Shown: positions 14,101 to 24,840, numbered from the stretch's first letter. The stretch: DNA of 64,000 nt from Paralichthys olivaceus (GCF_024713975.1 NC_091100.1:14414001-14478000); one strand, 5' to 3'. Made by a program: numbers and translations. Notes: generated by a model not told the origin, from the sequence alone.

Positions 14101-15289
14101 GGACTATCCCATTTGATTCATCAGCATTTATAGACGATAGAAGCTTTTGTTTGCAGTAGTACAATACAAATGTTAGCTGTATTGAGTGCTGGCATATTGG
14201 TGGCAAAACTATCTTTGATTGTAATCACGTAATGGCGCATGTACATCAACCACAATGAAGCTAATAATCAGTGTTGATGTTTTAGCCTCAGTTGCAGTCA
14301 CTCATAACATTTCAGTGTATGGAAATCTGAACATTTTCTGATATTTCTGCTTTTACTGGGTAATATTTATCTGATATTTTTTCCCTTCAGAAACAAGTGA
14401 AGATGAGGTTAGCAAAAGCCCCCGACTGGATGGAGCTGCAGTTGTCTTAACCAATGGTGGAGGAGACTTCAGTGCGGGCACTAATCACAACACCAATGGA
14501 CCAGTCAGTGATCCAGAGGGTGTCGTGAGTATGCAGTCGGAGCCTGCGTTGAGCCTTGGTGTTTCTGAGGTGGAGCCTGGTCATATTCCAAACGTATTTT
14601 TTAACGAGGAGGAGGAAGAAGAAGGAACCCTGGTGATTAGAGCGGAATGTGTGATCATCACAGATGAGGGGGAGGATGCACCTGAGGATGTTAGACCCCA
14701 GGAAGATGAGCAGTCAGAGGAAAGCCCTCTGCCAGATCAAGAAGGGGAGACTGTGGAGGAGGTAACGGCTCCAGAAACCTTCAAACAACCTGAGAAAAGT
14801 CCGACGTCTGAACCCACTGCAGAGGCACAACCAGGCACTGGAGATGGAGATGTGGGCAGTGACATCAAGACAAATGAAAACATAAATGCATCTGAATCTG
14901 AAGATCCAACATCTGTGCAACTGCTGTCCCCAGCCACTGACCTAGAGGGCGCTACTGTGGCTTTAGTGCCAGTCTACTCTGAGATGCAACCCTCTACCGT
15001 CACACCCAGGGCTGAGGTTGAAGCTGCAGCATTGTCACCAGAGGGAGCCCAAGATCCTCCCACCGCGTGCGGCCAGTTTCAGGAGGTGCCCCTGGCTGAT
15101 CCCCAGGTGAATCAGAGGACAGAGGCAGGAAAGGGGGAGCAGGAGCCCCTTCTCTCACAGGCCCCAGAGCCAGCAGCAGTAGCTAACAGCCCAGCCAACA
15201 CAGAGACACACAGCCCAACCAGGGCGAGTCAGGGAGAGGAGACGGTGGCACCCAAACGCAAAACCTGCCAGTGCTGCTCCGTCATGTAA
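5347..15289 (+). CDS. palm3: paralemmin-3 (seven coding exons)
   Basis: Paralemmins are lipid-anchored, coiled-coil proteins of the inner face of the plasma membrane that influence membrane shape. Proposed coding exons: 5347-5391, 7183-7263, 10460-10587, 11154-11217, 12642-12675, 13330-13383 and 14391-15289. All have GT/AG borders and compatible phases, giving 434 codons plus stop. The N-terminus (M-D-E-T-E-K-Y-K-Q-R-L-E, then EKRREQEEQ and RKSLRDQWLMEGAA) matches the paralemmin coiled coil and is closer to PALM3 than PALM1. Residues 136-434 are acidic and low complexity. The C-terminus KRKTCQCCSVM is a CaaX box with two further cysteines for palmitoylation, nearly the PALM3 ending. The start has A at -6 to G at +4 in a good context and follows a splice acceptor. 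The 54-nt exon at 13330 was found by phase and splice sites only and is the least certain part. It is shorter than human PALM3 in the acidic middle. Confidence 0.88.
7269..7323 (+). repeat. (CT)n-(CA)n microsatellite at the 5' end of palm3 intron 2
   Basis: A CT tract of about 25 nt runs directly into a CA tract of about 30 nt. It starts six bases after the exon 2 donor (AAG|GTGTGT), so the donor merges into the repeat. Confidence 0.95.
7420..7470 (+). repeat. (CA)n microsatellite in palm3 intron 2
   Basis: About 50 nt of uninterrupted CA dinucleotides, roughly 100 bases after the previous tract. It is the complement of the GT tract in intron 3. Confidence 0.95.
10055..10076 (+). repeat. short interstitial telomere-like repeat
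   Basis: About three copies of the vertebrate telomere hexamer (GGGTTA) in palm3 intron 2. It is too short to imply an ancient chromosome end. Confidence 0.7.
11078..11150 (+). repeat. (TG)n microsatellite forming the 3' end of palm3 intron 3
   Basis: About 73 nt of pure TG repeat, followed immediately by CAG and exon 4 at 11154. The repeat takes the place of a normal polypyrimidine tract at this acceptor. Confidence 0.95.
12637..12644 (+). promoter_or_regulatory. palm3: tandem NAGNAG splice acceptor of palm3 exon 5
   Basis: The intron ends CCCAGCAG, so splicing may occur after 12641 or after 12644. The choice adds or removes one glutamine codon without changing frame. Confidence 0.6.
13770..13790 (+). 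repeat. poly-C run
   Basis: A homopolymer of 21 C in palm3 intron 6. The length is as given and may be imprecise, since such runs are hard to sequence. Confidence 0.85.
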
Positions 15290-16274
15290 ACCACCTCCCT
15301 GCACATTAACCTCCTCTCTCCCTCTTCAGTCTGCAGGTATGCCTCAGTCCAGTCGCTCTGATGTTCAACTCAGAACACACTCCTTCCCCTGTCTCTTTGT
15401 TTTAATGCACCCACCCTTCTCTTCCCTTCCCTCCACCACCCGCAGCCAACATTTCTTGTATTTGTCTCGAAACTTCCTCAGCCTCGCTCTCCAGCCTTGA
15501 TACTCCAAGAGGAAGTTAGCTCTCCCTGACATGACGTGAGGAGGCGGGGAAATGACCTGGACTTGTCAGTATTTAAGTGCCTTGAGGAGCTTTACATTTG
15601 AAATTCTCATCACACAAGTGTGCTTTCATTTCCTCGGTTTGGAGACGAGCCAGCCAAGCAACGCAGCATCACAAAACCTCCGATTTAGATGCAGATGAGC
15701 AAAGACTTAAAACGTATTACTTTTAATTGTGTCTTCATGTGAAGTGCATCTGGTATTTTCCATAATCTGAATGTGAGATTTAACTGGAAAAGTTCAAAGA
15801 TCTGGAGAGGTTCAGAGAGGATGCTATTCTAATTTAATGACTTTAAGGCTGATTTATTTTATTGATTTTTTTTATTTGACCTTTGTATTAGAGACATTTT
15901 AATCCAAGTATAGAGCTTGAATATTTTTATTTACTTTGTAATACAGGTTTTGACAATATAGATACTAATAGTACGAAATGTATAAGCAGCAGGGTGCAAC
16001 ACTGAATATTTGTAGGCCACTGTCAGTTGTAAAAGAGAGATTGTTTTAAAATACCTGAAAGTATGAAAGCTTTAGAGCAGGGGGTTTAGAGCTCCTGATG
16101 CAGCTCTCTGCACGGACGTGTACACTGTATACAGAAAGCTTGTGAAATTGAGTGTCTGTTTCATGAATGGTTTAATGATTAAACTGACACATGTCATACA
16201 AAGCTTTTTCTGGATGTTTGTCTAACATTCCCAGTATTTGTCCCAAAATCACATCATCCACCTCTGTGAACTGG

Positions 16275-16341
16275 AATCTGGTGCAAATGATTGAATTTAA
16301 GGGGACTGTTGGGCCTTATAGGAGGTATGCAGTCGACTGAG
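16275..16341 (+). mobile_element. fragment of interspersed repeat family R1
   Basis: Contains TTGAATTTAAGGGGACTGTT, followed by an AGGTATGC...CGACTGAG end. It shares wording with the copies at 26.7, 62.8 and 63.2 kb. It falls within the putative palm3 3' UTR. Confidence 0.6.
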
Positions 16342-16453
16342 GGACATTTCTTCTTGGGGTTTCTACCTACTCCTCATCTACACCATGTAAGACACCTCAT
16401 GAAGACGAGTTATATTCTTCTGCAAAAATACAACCTGGAGATACAATACAGTG

Positions 16454-16491
16454 AATAAAACGATCCCTGCATCAGTGTTCCAAACAATAAA
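16454..16491 (+). terminator. palm3: candidate palm3 polyadenylation signals
   Basis: AATAAA occurs at 16454-16459 and again at 16486-16491, about 1.2 kb after the palm3 stop. I saw no earlier AATAAA in the 3' region. Confidence 0.5.
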
Positions 16492-17546
16492 TTAATGCAT
16501 GTGTACTCAAGCTACGTACAACAAGCTGTGCCAAAGGATGTGCCTGATATTCCTGCACGTCTCAAAAATCCCCCATTTATTCAAGAATATGACACTTGTC
16601 AAAACTGCCGGGGTCCCAGCAGTGTCTCGGCCACATCTTTTTCTAGCTCTGTGGTGAACAGCAGGGTCCTGTCAAGGGTCAGACCAGAGCATGATTCCTT
16701 GAGGGGGGAGTGAACAACAGTATTTCATATTTCATAGTCATCAAACTGCTCTCAAAATGAAATGATCAATAAGGGTTAGATGGATAGTGAATTATGTTGT
16801 ATGATCTATCTCATAGTAACCTGTCACAGGGTTTACATTAGAAAAAGATCAGCTCAGTATCCAGGTTGAGTGTTTTTTTTTCCTCTGAGTAGCTTTTGAG
16901 AATCACTTAAATTTTTAATTTCTGTGCAATTTCCATTTCCAGTAAAATAATCAAGTGTGTCGAGGGAGGAATTATTCCTCCAATTCTCCACTTTTTCAAC
17001 AATGAAATTAATGACCTGTATTAGCTAATACATTAAATGCAGTAGACAGATTACTACAGACATTATCTATTTAATATTCAAATTATCTCTAATTGAGGGA
17101 TTCAAAAAGTTACATTCCCAGATTCACTGGTTGCTTTCAAGGGTGTTATCACCTGCTGTTAATAATATGTCACAGGGAAGTCACAAAAGAACAACATAAA
17201 CACTTAGCGAACACATTATTCATATAATTTGCACACTGCACATTTAGTGTGTGTGCGCACGTGCATGCGTGCGTGATTGCCTTCCGCTGGTTGGTGTCTG
17301 TATAGATTTTATTGTCAAGCCTTTGGAGCAACTGGATTAATGACACAAGCAGAGGAATCAGACTCGGATGCAAAGAACACTCACCAGGTTTCATTGATCA
17401 TGCACAAAGCATTAGTCCAGATAAGGCAACCAAAGGACAGAAGGCAAAGCAAGGTAAAATTCCAAAGTCCATAAACACAACACTACACACTGTAGTGGCT
17501 GCACATGGAATGGACAGACTATATAAAGTGGTCTTCTACAGTAGGC

Positions 17547-17748
17547 TTAAAGGTGTAGTGTATGAGATTTAGGTGAAAGGGATCTATTTGCAGAAATTGA
17601 ATATAAATAATCCTAGTGATGTTTTCACTGGTGTGTTTCACCTAAATTGTATGAATTGTAGTTTTCTTTACCCTAGAATGAACCTTTTATATTAAAAGAC
17701 TTTATATTTACATCAGGAGTGGGTCCTTTCTACGGAGGCCGCTCTCAT
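17547..17748 (+). mobile_element. truncated copy of interspersed repeat family R2
   Basis: Begins TTAAAGGTGTAGTGTATGAG and continues with the GATTTAGGTGAAAGGGATCT and GGGTCCTTTCTACGGAGG segments. The copy at 52147-52516 has the same family in the opposite orientation and looks full length. It lies about 0.3 kb upstream of lipocalin gene A. Short terminal inverted repeats suggest a non-autonomous DNA transposon, but the family was not named. Confidence 0.65.
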
Positions 17749-18024
17749 GTTATGATCAATGGTGTCAAATCATCAAAAGAGAAAGATCACTGACCAGTTG
17801 TTGACCTGTGTTTTCCAGCAAACTACCATTGTTCCATTAAAATGGAACAGTCACAGGAAAAGGGTGGGGCTTTGGTGTTTGTTTGATTCTGACAGCATGT
17901 GACCAACCATCAGCCTTGAACATTAACACAGGTTAGAGAGCACAAGTGTAAACAAGGCACAGACTAGACACATAAAATCTTTAATTTCACAAATACCCAT
18001 GGGTGGGTCGATACAGAAGGTTTC

Positions 18025-18031
18025 TATAAAA
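18025..18031 (+). promoter_or_regulatory. TATA box of lipocalin gene A
   Basis: TATAAAA 93 bases before the gene A start codon, followed by ACCAGAAC. The same TATAAAACCAG context occurs before genes B and C. Confidence 0.75.
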
Positions 18032-18117
18032 CCAGAACTCCTCTTTGCCTGACACCAGTGCGCAACTGAAACGTGAGACAAACAACCTAGCAGCAAGACA
18101 ACACACAACACAGAGAC

Positions 18118-18714
18118 ATGTTGGCTGTACTCGTGGCAGTTCTCTGCTTGGTGTCTGTGAGCCACTGCGCTCCTCTGACCTGCAAAGACTTGATCGGGCC
18201 TATGCATCAGCCGGATGTTCATCGTTTCCAGGGAAGATGGGCCTTAGTCGCGGCCAGTCTGAATAATTCTCGAGCTGATGAATTCCTACAAGCAAGAGAC
18301 AGTGTTGCTATTGACTTCAACATTGTGTCTTTCACACAAATCCAAAGTTTAGGTGACCATTGCTTCCATTCTTCCCTCAACATCTCGATAGAGGGCCACA
18401 TCCTCAATGTCGAGGAGAGGATCTGGACCATTACTGGGATCTTGCACCACACGTCCTGTCCAGACTGCGTGGTGTTGAGCTGGGAGACAAGTTCACCTTT
18501 TTGGTCAAAGGAATTGTACCTGTTCAGCAAGAGGAGGGAGGTAAAACAGGTGGAGATGGAGGAGTTCAGGGCTCAGGTGGAGTGTCTGAACATGCGTCCA
18601 TCTATCGTGATGGATCCGTCCAAGAAGCTTTGCCCAAACAGCCCATCGCCAGAGGAAAGGGCTCAGCTCGAGAGACTCAGAGAGATGCAATCTGCTTTCG
18701 AGGCAAATAATTAA
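18118..18714 (+). CDS. lipocalin A, tributyltin-binding / saxitoxin-tetrodotoxin-binding protein-like
   Basis: Secreted small-molecule carrier of the fish TBT-bp/PSTBP lipocalin group, related to alpha-1-acid glycoprotein. These proteins circulate in plasma and bind hydrophobic or toxic ligands; the ligand here is unknown. The 198-aa frame is uninterrupted. There is a signal peptide at residues 1-18, the lipocalin G-x-W motif at 39-41 (GRWALVAA), and six mature cysteines (22, 82, 114, 117, 156, 172), including the T-S-C-P-D-C motif. Glycosylation sequons are at N49 and N88. It is the most diverged of the four at its C-terminus, with an extra charged tail (about 177-198) absent from B-D. It has no intron, although lipocalin genes usually carry several. 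It is first in a head-to-tail array. Confidence 0.85.
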   Translation: MLAVLVAVLCLVSVSHCAPLTCKDLIGPMHQPDVHRFQGRWALVAASLNNSRADEFLQARDSVAIDFNIVSFTQIQSLGDHCFHSSLNISIEGHILNVEERIWTITGILHHTSCPDCVVLSWETSSPFWSKELYLFSKRREVKQVEMEEFRAQVECLNMRPSIVMDPSKKLCPNSPSPEERAQLERLREMQSAFEANN

Positions 18715-18832
18715 TGTCATATAAATGTAAAAAAAAATGATGATTTAACTAAAGATTTGAAAAGATACATCAGTGTTATGAGTTTTTGATTGAGATTAAA
18801 CTGCTCAAAAGATAAATTCTGAATTAATGATT

Positions 18833-18838
18833 AATAAA
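18833..18838 (+). terminator. polyadenylation signal of lipocalin gene A
   Basis: AATAAA 118 bases after the stop codon. Another AATAAA lies near 19326. Confidence 0.5.
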
Positions 18839-20444
18839 TCAAGTGATGATTTCCATTCCATTCAATGGTTTTCCAGCTGTAATTATGTTTTTTACAAACT
18901 AATTAAACACTGTTAGATCTCTATTATAATCGTATTATCACATAGGCATGTATGTTTTAGTGATTAAAGCAGTAAACATGTAAGAATATTTCAAATTGGA
19001 CCAGTCCAGTCATGCTGCTGGGACACATCAGTTTTCAAATGCAGTCACAAGACACAGCTCTTTATATTTTTAAATTTTGTTTTGATTTGATTTGTTAATG
19101 TTTTTTTAAACTCAGATTTTACATATGCACTGTTGTCTTTTTTCTTTTTGTTCGTCCTGTCCTTTTGTCTCATCTGTTTTGTTGATGCAGGGCTCTGCTT
19201 GTTCACTTGCTATTCATTTTTGTCATTAGTCTTTTTTGTCAGGGATTACTTTTTCACCTTCTGTAAAAAACAAACGAAACATAACTGTCGACTGTTAATT
19301 TCTCTGTTATGTGATTGGTTTCCCAATAAACATATTTGAAAGAAATGTTGACTTTATGCATTTCAAGAGTTGATTAAACAAATTGTGTGTTTAATGTATA
19401 TTTTTAAGTATAAGTTTAACTTTATTTAATCAAAATAGCTCTCAAGTTATTTGATTCATTTGGAAAACACTTCTTTAAAAGTGACCCATTATATTGAACT
19501 TTGTTACATGGAACATAAATATGTACATGAGACACATAAATTCGCCATTTTAGGCCAACATTTTGCGCAGATTCTTACTCTTGCCAAACACACATGAAAT
19601 GTCAGATGTTCAGGCCAAACCAAATGGGAGCTACGGACCTTTAGGTTTGTGGTGTCCCTGGTGTCCCTGAACCTCTCTGAACAACATGTTGTCAGAGAGC
19701 TACTGCCAGATGCTTCCACCTCTTCACACGGGTCAATATCTTACATTATAAGTAAGAAATCATAATCGCTTGTCTTCAAGTGAGAGTGATAAAAGCAAGT
19801 GCTGTGAAAGTTGTCATCAGCTTTTTAGAATAGGTGCATGTTTTTTGTTTTTCTACTCAATTCCTGACCAGCCTTGCCAGAACATTGTGAACCTTGTGTA
19901 TTTTTATGGACATGGTGTCAGAACTCTTACCTACCCCAGGATGACACTTGTTTATATTATATTTTTGATGTTATAGACTGGTCACCAGTGATCAGGTGGG
20001 TTTAAAAAGTTATGCAAGTCTTTACACACAACATTTTTACGATATATATTATTTATATTTATATCAAAAACCCTCCATTCATATTTTGTCTGTTGTATTT
20101 TGCTCAGCTTTCAGACCATTGTTTGTTCAAGTTGATCGCAGGATGCAGTGAACAAAGAGAAGATTGGATTTGGTCTCTTTCTTTTATTATATTTTTCTCT
20201 AGCTACCTAAAATACGATTAAAGGTTTTTTTCTCCTCTGCCAATTACATATCCTGAGTCATTATTAAATATTACAAATCAGTGGGTATCGTGAGTTGATG
20301 GTTCATTTCTTAAAGAGAGCCAAAAGTTGTTAATAATAAACTATTACCAAAGAAAAGTTTGTCATTTCACAATCTGAGAATCCACAGACAGAGACTTTGC
20401 TCTGTGTATTTGCAGTATTGTGAAACTGGAGGTCCTAAAATAAT

Positions 20445-20451
20445 TATAAAA
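20445..20451 (+). promoter_or_regulatory. TATA box of lipocalin gene B
   Basis: TATAAAA followed by CCAGACC, 103 bases upstream of the ATG. Spacing is identical in copy C. Confidence 0.75.
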
Positions 20452-20547
20452 CCAGACCGAATTCATTGTGGATCCTACATTAGGACTCTGAGCTGGTGGA
20501 AATATTAATTGTACTTCATACAATCAACTATTTCATAATCCAGAGAC

Positions 20548-21117
20548 ATGTTTGCTCTTTGTGTCTTAGCTGCCGTCTGCTTGGTGACTGTGAGCTCAGC
20601 TCCTCTGGCCTGTGAGGAACTGGTCCGGCCTTCGGATCGATTGGGTCTCGATCATTTGGCGGGAACATGGGTCATGGTCGCAGGCGGTCTGAGTGATGCA
20701 GCACAAGTGGATCACTTCAAGAGTAGAGACAGCGCCATCATTCACTTCGCCAACACCAGTGAATCCTCCAAACTCTCTTTCAGGCGCGCCTTCGGTTTCG
20801 GCAGCAGCTGTCGATTCTTGCACTCTAACATCTCACTGGAAGGCAGCAGCTTCAACATCGGTCAGGTCAACTTCACCGTGACCTTCCTCTTCACATCCTG
20901 TCCCGACTGTTTGGTGATGCACTTTGACAACCAGCAGAACAAAGTGCAGCGTTTGTACCTGTTCAGCAGGAGGAGGGAGTTGGAGCCAAGGGAGATGGAG
21001 GAGCACAAGGCCCAGTCACTGTGTCTGAACATGATTCCACCTGTTCTCATGGATCCCACCAAAGAGCTTTGTCCAGTGAAGGCACCTGAAGGGGACGAGG
21101 AAACAGACGGACACTAA
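20548..21117 (+). CDS. lipocalin B, TBT-bp/PSTBP-like
   Basis: Secreted carrier of the same family as gene A, 189 aa, uninterrupted. Signal peptide about 1-17; G-x-W at 39-41 (GTWVMVAG); six mature cysteines at 22, 88, 118, 121, 159 and 175; T-S-C-P-D-C motif at 116-121. Sequons are at N69, N94 and N108. A conserved C-terminal segment L-M-D-P-T-K-E-L-C-P is shared with C and D. It differs from copy C at six residues (80, 103, 109, 110, 131, 133). The start is the first ATG after the TATA box, in the context AGAGACATG shared by all four genes. Confidence 0.88.
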   Translation: MFALCVLAAVCLVTVSSAPLACEELVRPSDRLGLDHLAGTWVMVAGGLSDAAQVDHFKSRDSAIIHFANTSESSKLSFRRAFGFGSSCRFLHSNISLEGSSFNIGQVNFTVTFLFTSCPDCLVMHFDNQQNKVQRLYLFSRRRELEPREMEEHKAQSLCLNMIPPVLMDPTKELCPVKAPEGDEETDGH

Positions 21118-21341
21118 GACTCTCTCATGATATATGGTCACTGTCAGAGGAGGATTTGTGGCTAAACTGTGCTGTTTAAGTGTGACTTCACTTTTGTCTT
21201 GAATAACATAATGAAGTCTGTTGCCCTGAACCAACATTATATTGGCTTGACTGGATTTCTTCAAGGATTCTCTAGTATATTTTCACATAAGCACATAAAC
21301 AATATCCTATTGAACAACAAGAAAGCATTGTAAGATATTTT

Positions 21342-21347
21342 AATAAA
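21342..21347 (+). terminator. polyadenylation signal of lipocalin gene B
   Basis: AATAAA about 225 bases after the stop, duplicated in copy C. Confidence 0.55.
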
Positions 21348-22548
21348 GATGTATTAATAATAAATGAATTGATCTTTAAACTTCCAATTCTTCTAGTTCT
21401 TATATGTATGTTTGTTTATGTGTGACAAAGCTTTCATTCGTTGAAGTTCGTCAGCACAGTGTCTCGAGCAGCTCAGTTTAAATTCAGAAACACTCATTTC
21501 AAATCAGAAAACAAAAAATTTGGCCGGATAGATTCAAACTGTAAACAGCAATGATTTATCCAGTTTGAGGTATTTTTAAAATTATAAACATGTTTATAAT
21601 TAAAATTAAAAAGCTAAAACACACGATTACACTGAGGTACACCACTGATAATACGTCCCTAACAACCACTGGTGGTTGTTAACTTCAAACACACGTATGA
21701 AATGTCAGATGTTCAGGCCAAACCAAATGGGAGCTACGGACCTTTAGGTTTGTGGTGTCCCTGGTGTCCCTGAACCTCTCTGAACAACATGTTGTCAGAG
21801 AGCTACTGCCAGATGCTTCCACCTCTTCACACGGGTCAATATCTTACATTATAAGTAAGAAATCATAATCGCTTGTCTTCAAGTGAGAGTGATAAAAGCA
21901 AGTGCTGTGAAAGTTGTCATCAGCTTTTTAGAATAGGTGCATGTTTTTTGTTTTTCTACTCAATTCCTGACCAGCCTTGCCAGAACATTGTGAACCTTGT
22001 GTATTTTTATGGACATGGTGTCAGAACTCTTACCTACCCCAGGATGACACTTGTTTACATTATATTTTGATGTTATAGACTGGTCACCAGTGATCAGGTG
22101 GGTTTAAAAAGTTATGCAAGTCTTTACACACAACATTTTTACGATATATATTATTTATATTTATATCAAAAACCCTCCATTCATATTTTGTCTGTTGTAT
22201 TTTGCTCAGCTTTCAGACCATTGTTTGTTCAAGTTGATCGCAGGATGCAGTGAACAAAGAGAAGATTGGATTTGGTCTCTTTCTTTTCTTTTCTTTTTTC
22301 TCTAGCTACCAAAAATACCATGAAATGTTTTTTTTCTCCTCTGCCAATTACATATCCTGAGTCATTATTAAATATTACAAATCAGTGGGTATCGTGAGTT
22401 GACGGTTCATTTCTTAAAGAGAGCCAAAAGTTGTTAATAATAAACTATTACCAAAGAAAAGTTTGTCATTTCACAATCTGAGAATCCACAGACAGAGACT
22501 TTGCTCTGTGTATTTGATGTATTGTGAAACTGGAGGTCCTAAAATAAT

Positions 22549-22555
22549 TATAAAA
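22549..22555 (+). promoter_or_regulatory. TATA box of lipocalin gene C
   Basis: TATAAAA followed by CCAGACC, 103 bases upstream of the ATG, as in gene B. Confidence 0.75.
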
Positions 22556-22651
22556 CCAGACCGAATTCATTGTGGATCCTACATTAGGACTCTGAGCTGG
22601 TGGAAATATTAATTGTACTTCATACAATCAACTATTTCATAATCCAGAGAC

Positions 22652-23221
22652 ATGTTTGCTCTTTGTGTCTTAGCTGCCGTCTGCTTGGTGACTGTGAGCT
22701 CAGCTCCTCTGGCCTGTGAGGAACTGGTCCGGCCTTCGGATCGATTGGGTCTCGATCATTTGGCGGGAACATGGGTCATGGTCGCAGGCGGTCTGAGTGA
22801 TGCAGCACAAGTGGATCACTTCAAGAGTAGAGACAGCGCCATCATTCACTTCGCCAACACCAGTGAATCCTCCAAACTCTCTTTCAGGTGTGCTTTTGGT
22901 TTCGGCAGCAGCTGTCGATTCTTGCACTCTAACATCTCACTGGAAGGCAGCAGCTTCTACATCGGTCAGGTCAACACCAGCGTGACCTTCCTCTTCACAT
23001 CCTGTCCCGACTGTTTGGTGATGCACTTTGACAACCAGCAGAGCAAGATGCAGCGTTTGTACCTGTTCAGCAGGAGGAGGGAGTTGGAGCCAAGGGAGAT
23101 GGAGGAGCACAAGGCCCAGTCGCTGTGTCTGAACATGATTCCACCTGTTCTCATGGATCCCACCAAAGAGCTTTGTCCAGTGAAGGCACCTGAAGGGGAC
23201 GAGGAAACAGACGGACACTAA
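22652..23221 (+). CDS. lipocalin C, TBT-bp/PSTBP-like, near-identical to B
   Basis: A 189-aa uninterrupted frame with the same signal peptide, G-x-W, T-S-C-P-D-C and C-terminal motifs as gene B. Six replacements from B: R80C, N103Y, F109T, T110S, N131S and V133M. The change at 80 adds a seventh mature cysteine that A, B and D lack, so it is probably unpaired or allows a new disulphide. Both residues after N108 changed (F-T to T-S), yet the glycosylation sequon is kept. Promoter and flanks are duplicated along with the gene, so it is likely expressed. Confidence 0.88.
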   Translation: MFALCVLAAVCLVTVSSAPLACEELVRPSDRLGLDHLAGTWVMVAGGLSDAAQVDHFKSRDSAIIHFANTSESSKLSFRCAFGFGSSCRFLHSNISLEGSSFYIGQVNTSVTFLFTSCPDCLVMHFDNQQSKMQRLYLFSRRRELEPREMEEHKAQSLCLNMIPPVLMDPTKELCPVKAPEGDEETDGH

Positions 23222-23445
23222 GACTCTCTCATGATATATGGTCACTGTCAGAGGAGGATTTGTGGCTAAACTGTGCTGTTTAAGTGTGACTTCACTTTTG
23301 TCTTGAATAACATAATGAAGTCTGTTGCCCTGAACCAACATTATATTGGCTTGACTGGATTTCTTCAAGGATTCTCTAGTATATTTTCACATAAGCACAT
23401 AAACAATATCCTATTGAACAACAAGAAAGCATTGTAAGATATTTT

Positions 23446-23451
23446 AATAAA
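23446..23451 (+). terminator. polyadenylation signal of lipocalin gene C
   Basis: AATAAA about 225 bases after the stop, matching gene B. Confidence 0.55.
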
Positions 23452-24744
23452 GATGTATTAATAATGAATGAATTGATCTTTAAACTTCCAATTCTTCTAG
23501 TTCTTCTTCTGCAGTCGAGAACAGTGTTGATGAATCTATAATATGGGTTGACTGGATTTCAGTAGATGAGCTGATTTTCATTTGCTCCCTCTATCATTGT
23601 ACAGATTCAGTAGTTCAGTTTAATATTTTCATTTGGCACACCAGGTGAAAAACCTTCAAATACGAAACAGAAAAAAGAAAACTACATGTGTATATATCAC
23701 AAAAACTATGATAATGTAGCATAAAGATATGTGTATTATGAACACTACAGCCTATGACCACATATTCTATTGATAATCATTTCATTTTGACAAAGGATTT
23801 TATCATCATATTTGTTCTATGTAAGTAATATTAAATTATGTAGACTCTGGACACAATCTTTCCTTTGCTAATACTTTTGTTATTTATGGTTTCACTCAAT
23901 TCATGACCAAAGAAGTTAACATAATGCAGTGATAATAATAATGGCCCAAAAAAAGTAAGTCACTGGGTTTATTCATTTGTCATCTGTAAACAAAATCATC
24001 AGTCAAAGGTGTTCAAAAATACTTTAATAACTCGAGAGTAACTCAGAGGGATGAAATACACTACAGACTAATGCATTTTTAAACCTGATTACCTTGATTT
24101 ACCTTTGTCTCCTGACGTCATTATGGCCCAGTACATCTTTAAACCATTATTTTGTATACCTTTGTTTTGCTAAAACCAATATTATGACTATATGTATAAA
24201 GTCTGATATTAATAGTGATAAAAAACACATGTTGTGGTAGAGGGTTGATTTACTCACAGAACAAAAGGAAGGAACAACTCCTACAGCTTAGTGCATTCTG
24301 TTTATACAGTGAACTCAAAAACAACTGACACATTAAAACAAGTAAAGCAAAAGCAAATAGAGTCACAGTCCCAAATGTCACCCACACAAAATCAACAGGT
24401 CGAATAGGGACATCCTGCTCTCTGGTGTTTTCAGTTCAGAGTATGAGTTTAGGTTTAGTCATCCAACATGCTGCAAGAGAGTGAGTATCTCTGTCACTGA
24501 AAACTCTCAGTGGACATGTACAATCGATTTTTTTTAGTTTTATATCACAGAGAAGAAGTATATGATCAAAGTGTTAACATTGCAGTTTGCTTTCTCACAT
24601 GAAATTGGACAAAAAAAGAAATGATGCTATGATATACCCACACAACTTTCCTCTCCTGCTGCACTGCATCTTTACACATATCCATTTTCAGCAGTATTTC
24701 TCCAGTTTTTAATTTTAGAGTTTTAAATCAGTATCTGCAAGCAG

Positions 24745-24840
24745 GGGCGGTTCTGGCTAATTGGAGGCCCTGGGCAAAGAACAATTTTGAGGCAGACTGC
24801 AAGCATCTGTAATGAACCTTCATATTTTCATTTGACAGGA
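24745..24840 (+). mobile_element. short interspersed-repeat fragment
   Basis: Contains GCAGGGGCGGTTCTGGCTAA and GGAGGCCCTGGGCAAAGAAC, wording I recognise from a widespread fish repeat. The rest of 23506-25213 shows no gene. Confidence 0.4.

Larger units (their letters stand above)
19585..21401 (+). repeat. direct duplication, copy 1 (contains lipocalin B)
   Basis: About 1.8 kb that reappears almost unchanged at 21687-23505, offset by about 2104 bases. It includes the promoter, the gene and the 3' flank. Differences are scattered single bases, a small indel in the T-rich tract about 340 bases before the start codon, and a cluster inside the coding region. Confidence 0.93.
21687..23505 (+). 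repeat. direct duplication, copy 2 (contains lipocalin C)
   Basis: Second copy of the unit at 19585-21401. The two copies are separated by about 285 bases of unique sequence (21402-21686). Near-identity of non-coding flanks points to a recent duplication or recent gene conversion. Confidence 0.93.

Noticed and set aside
5347..15289. Identification of the paralemmin as palm1
   Set aside because: The N-terminus, the R-K-S-L-R-D-Q-W-L-M-E-G-A-A segment and the C-terminal K-T-C-Q-C-C-S-V-M ending fit PALM3 better. The neighbouring misp3 supports this.
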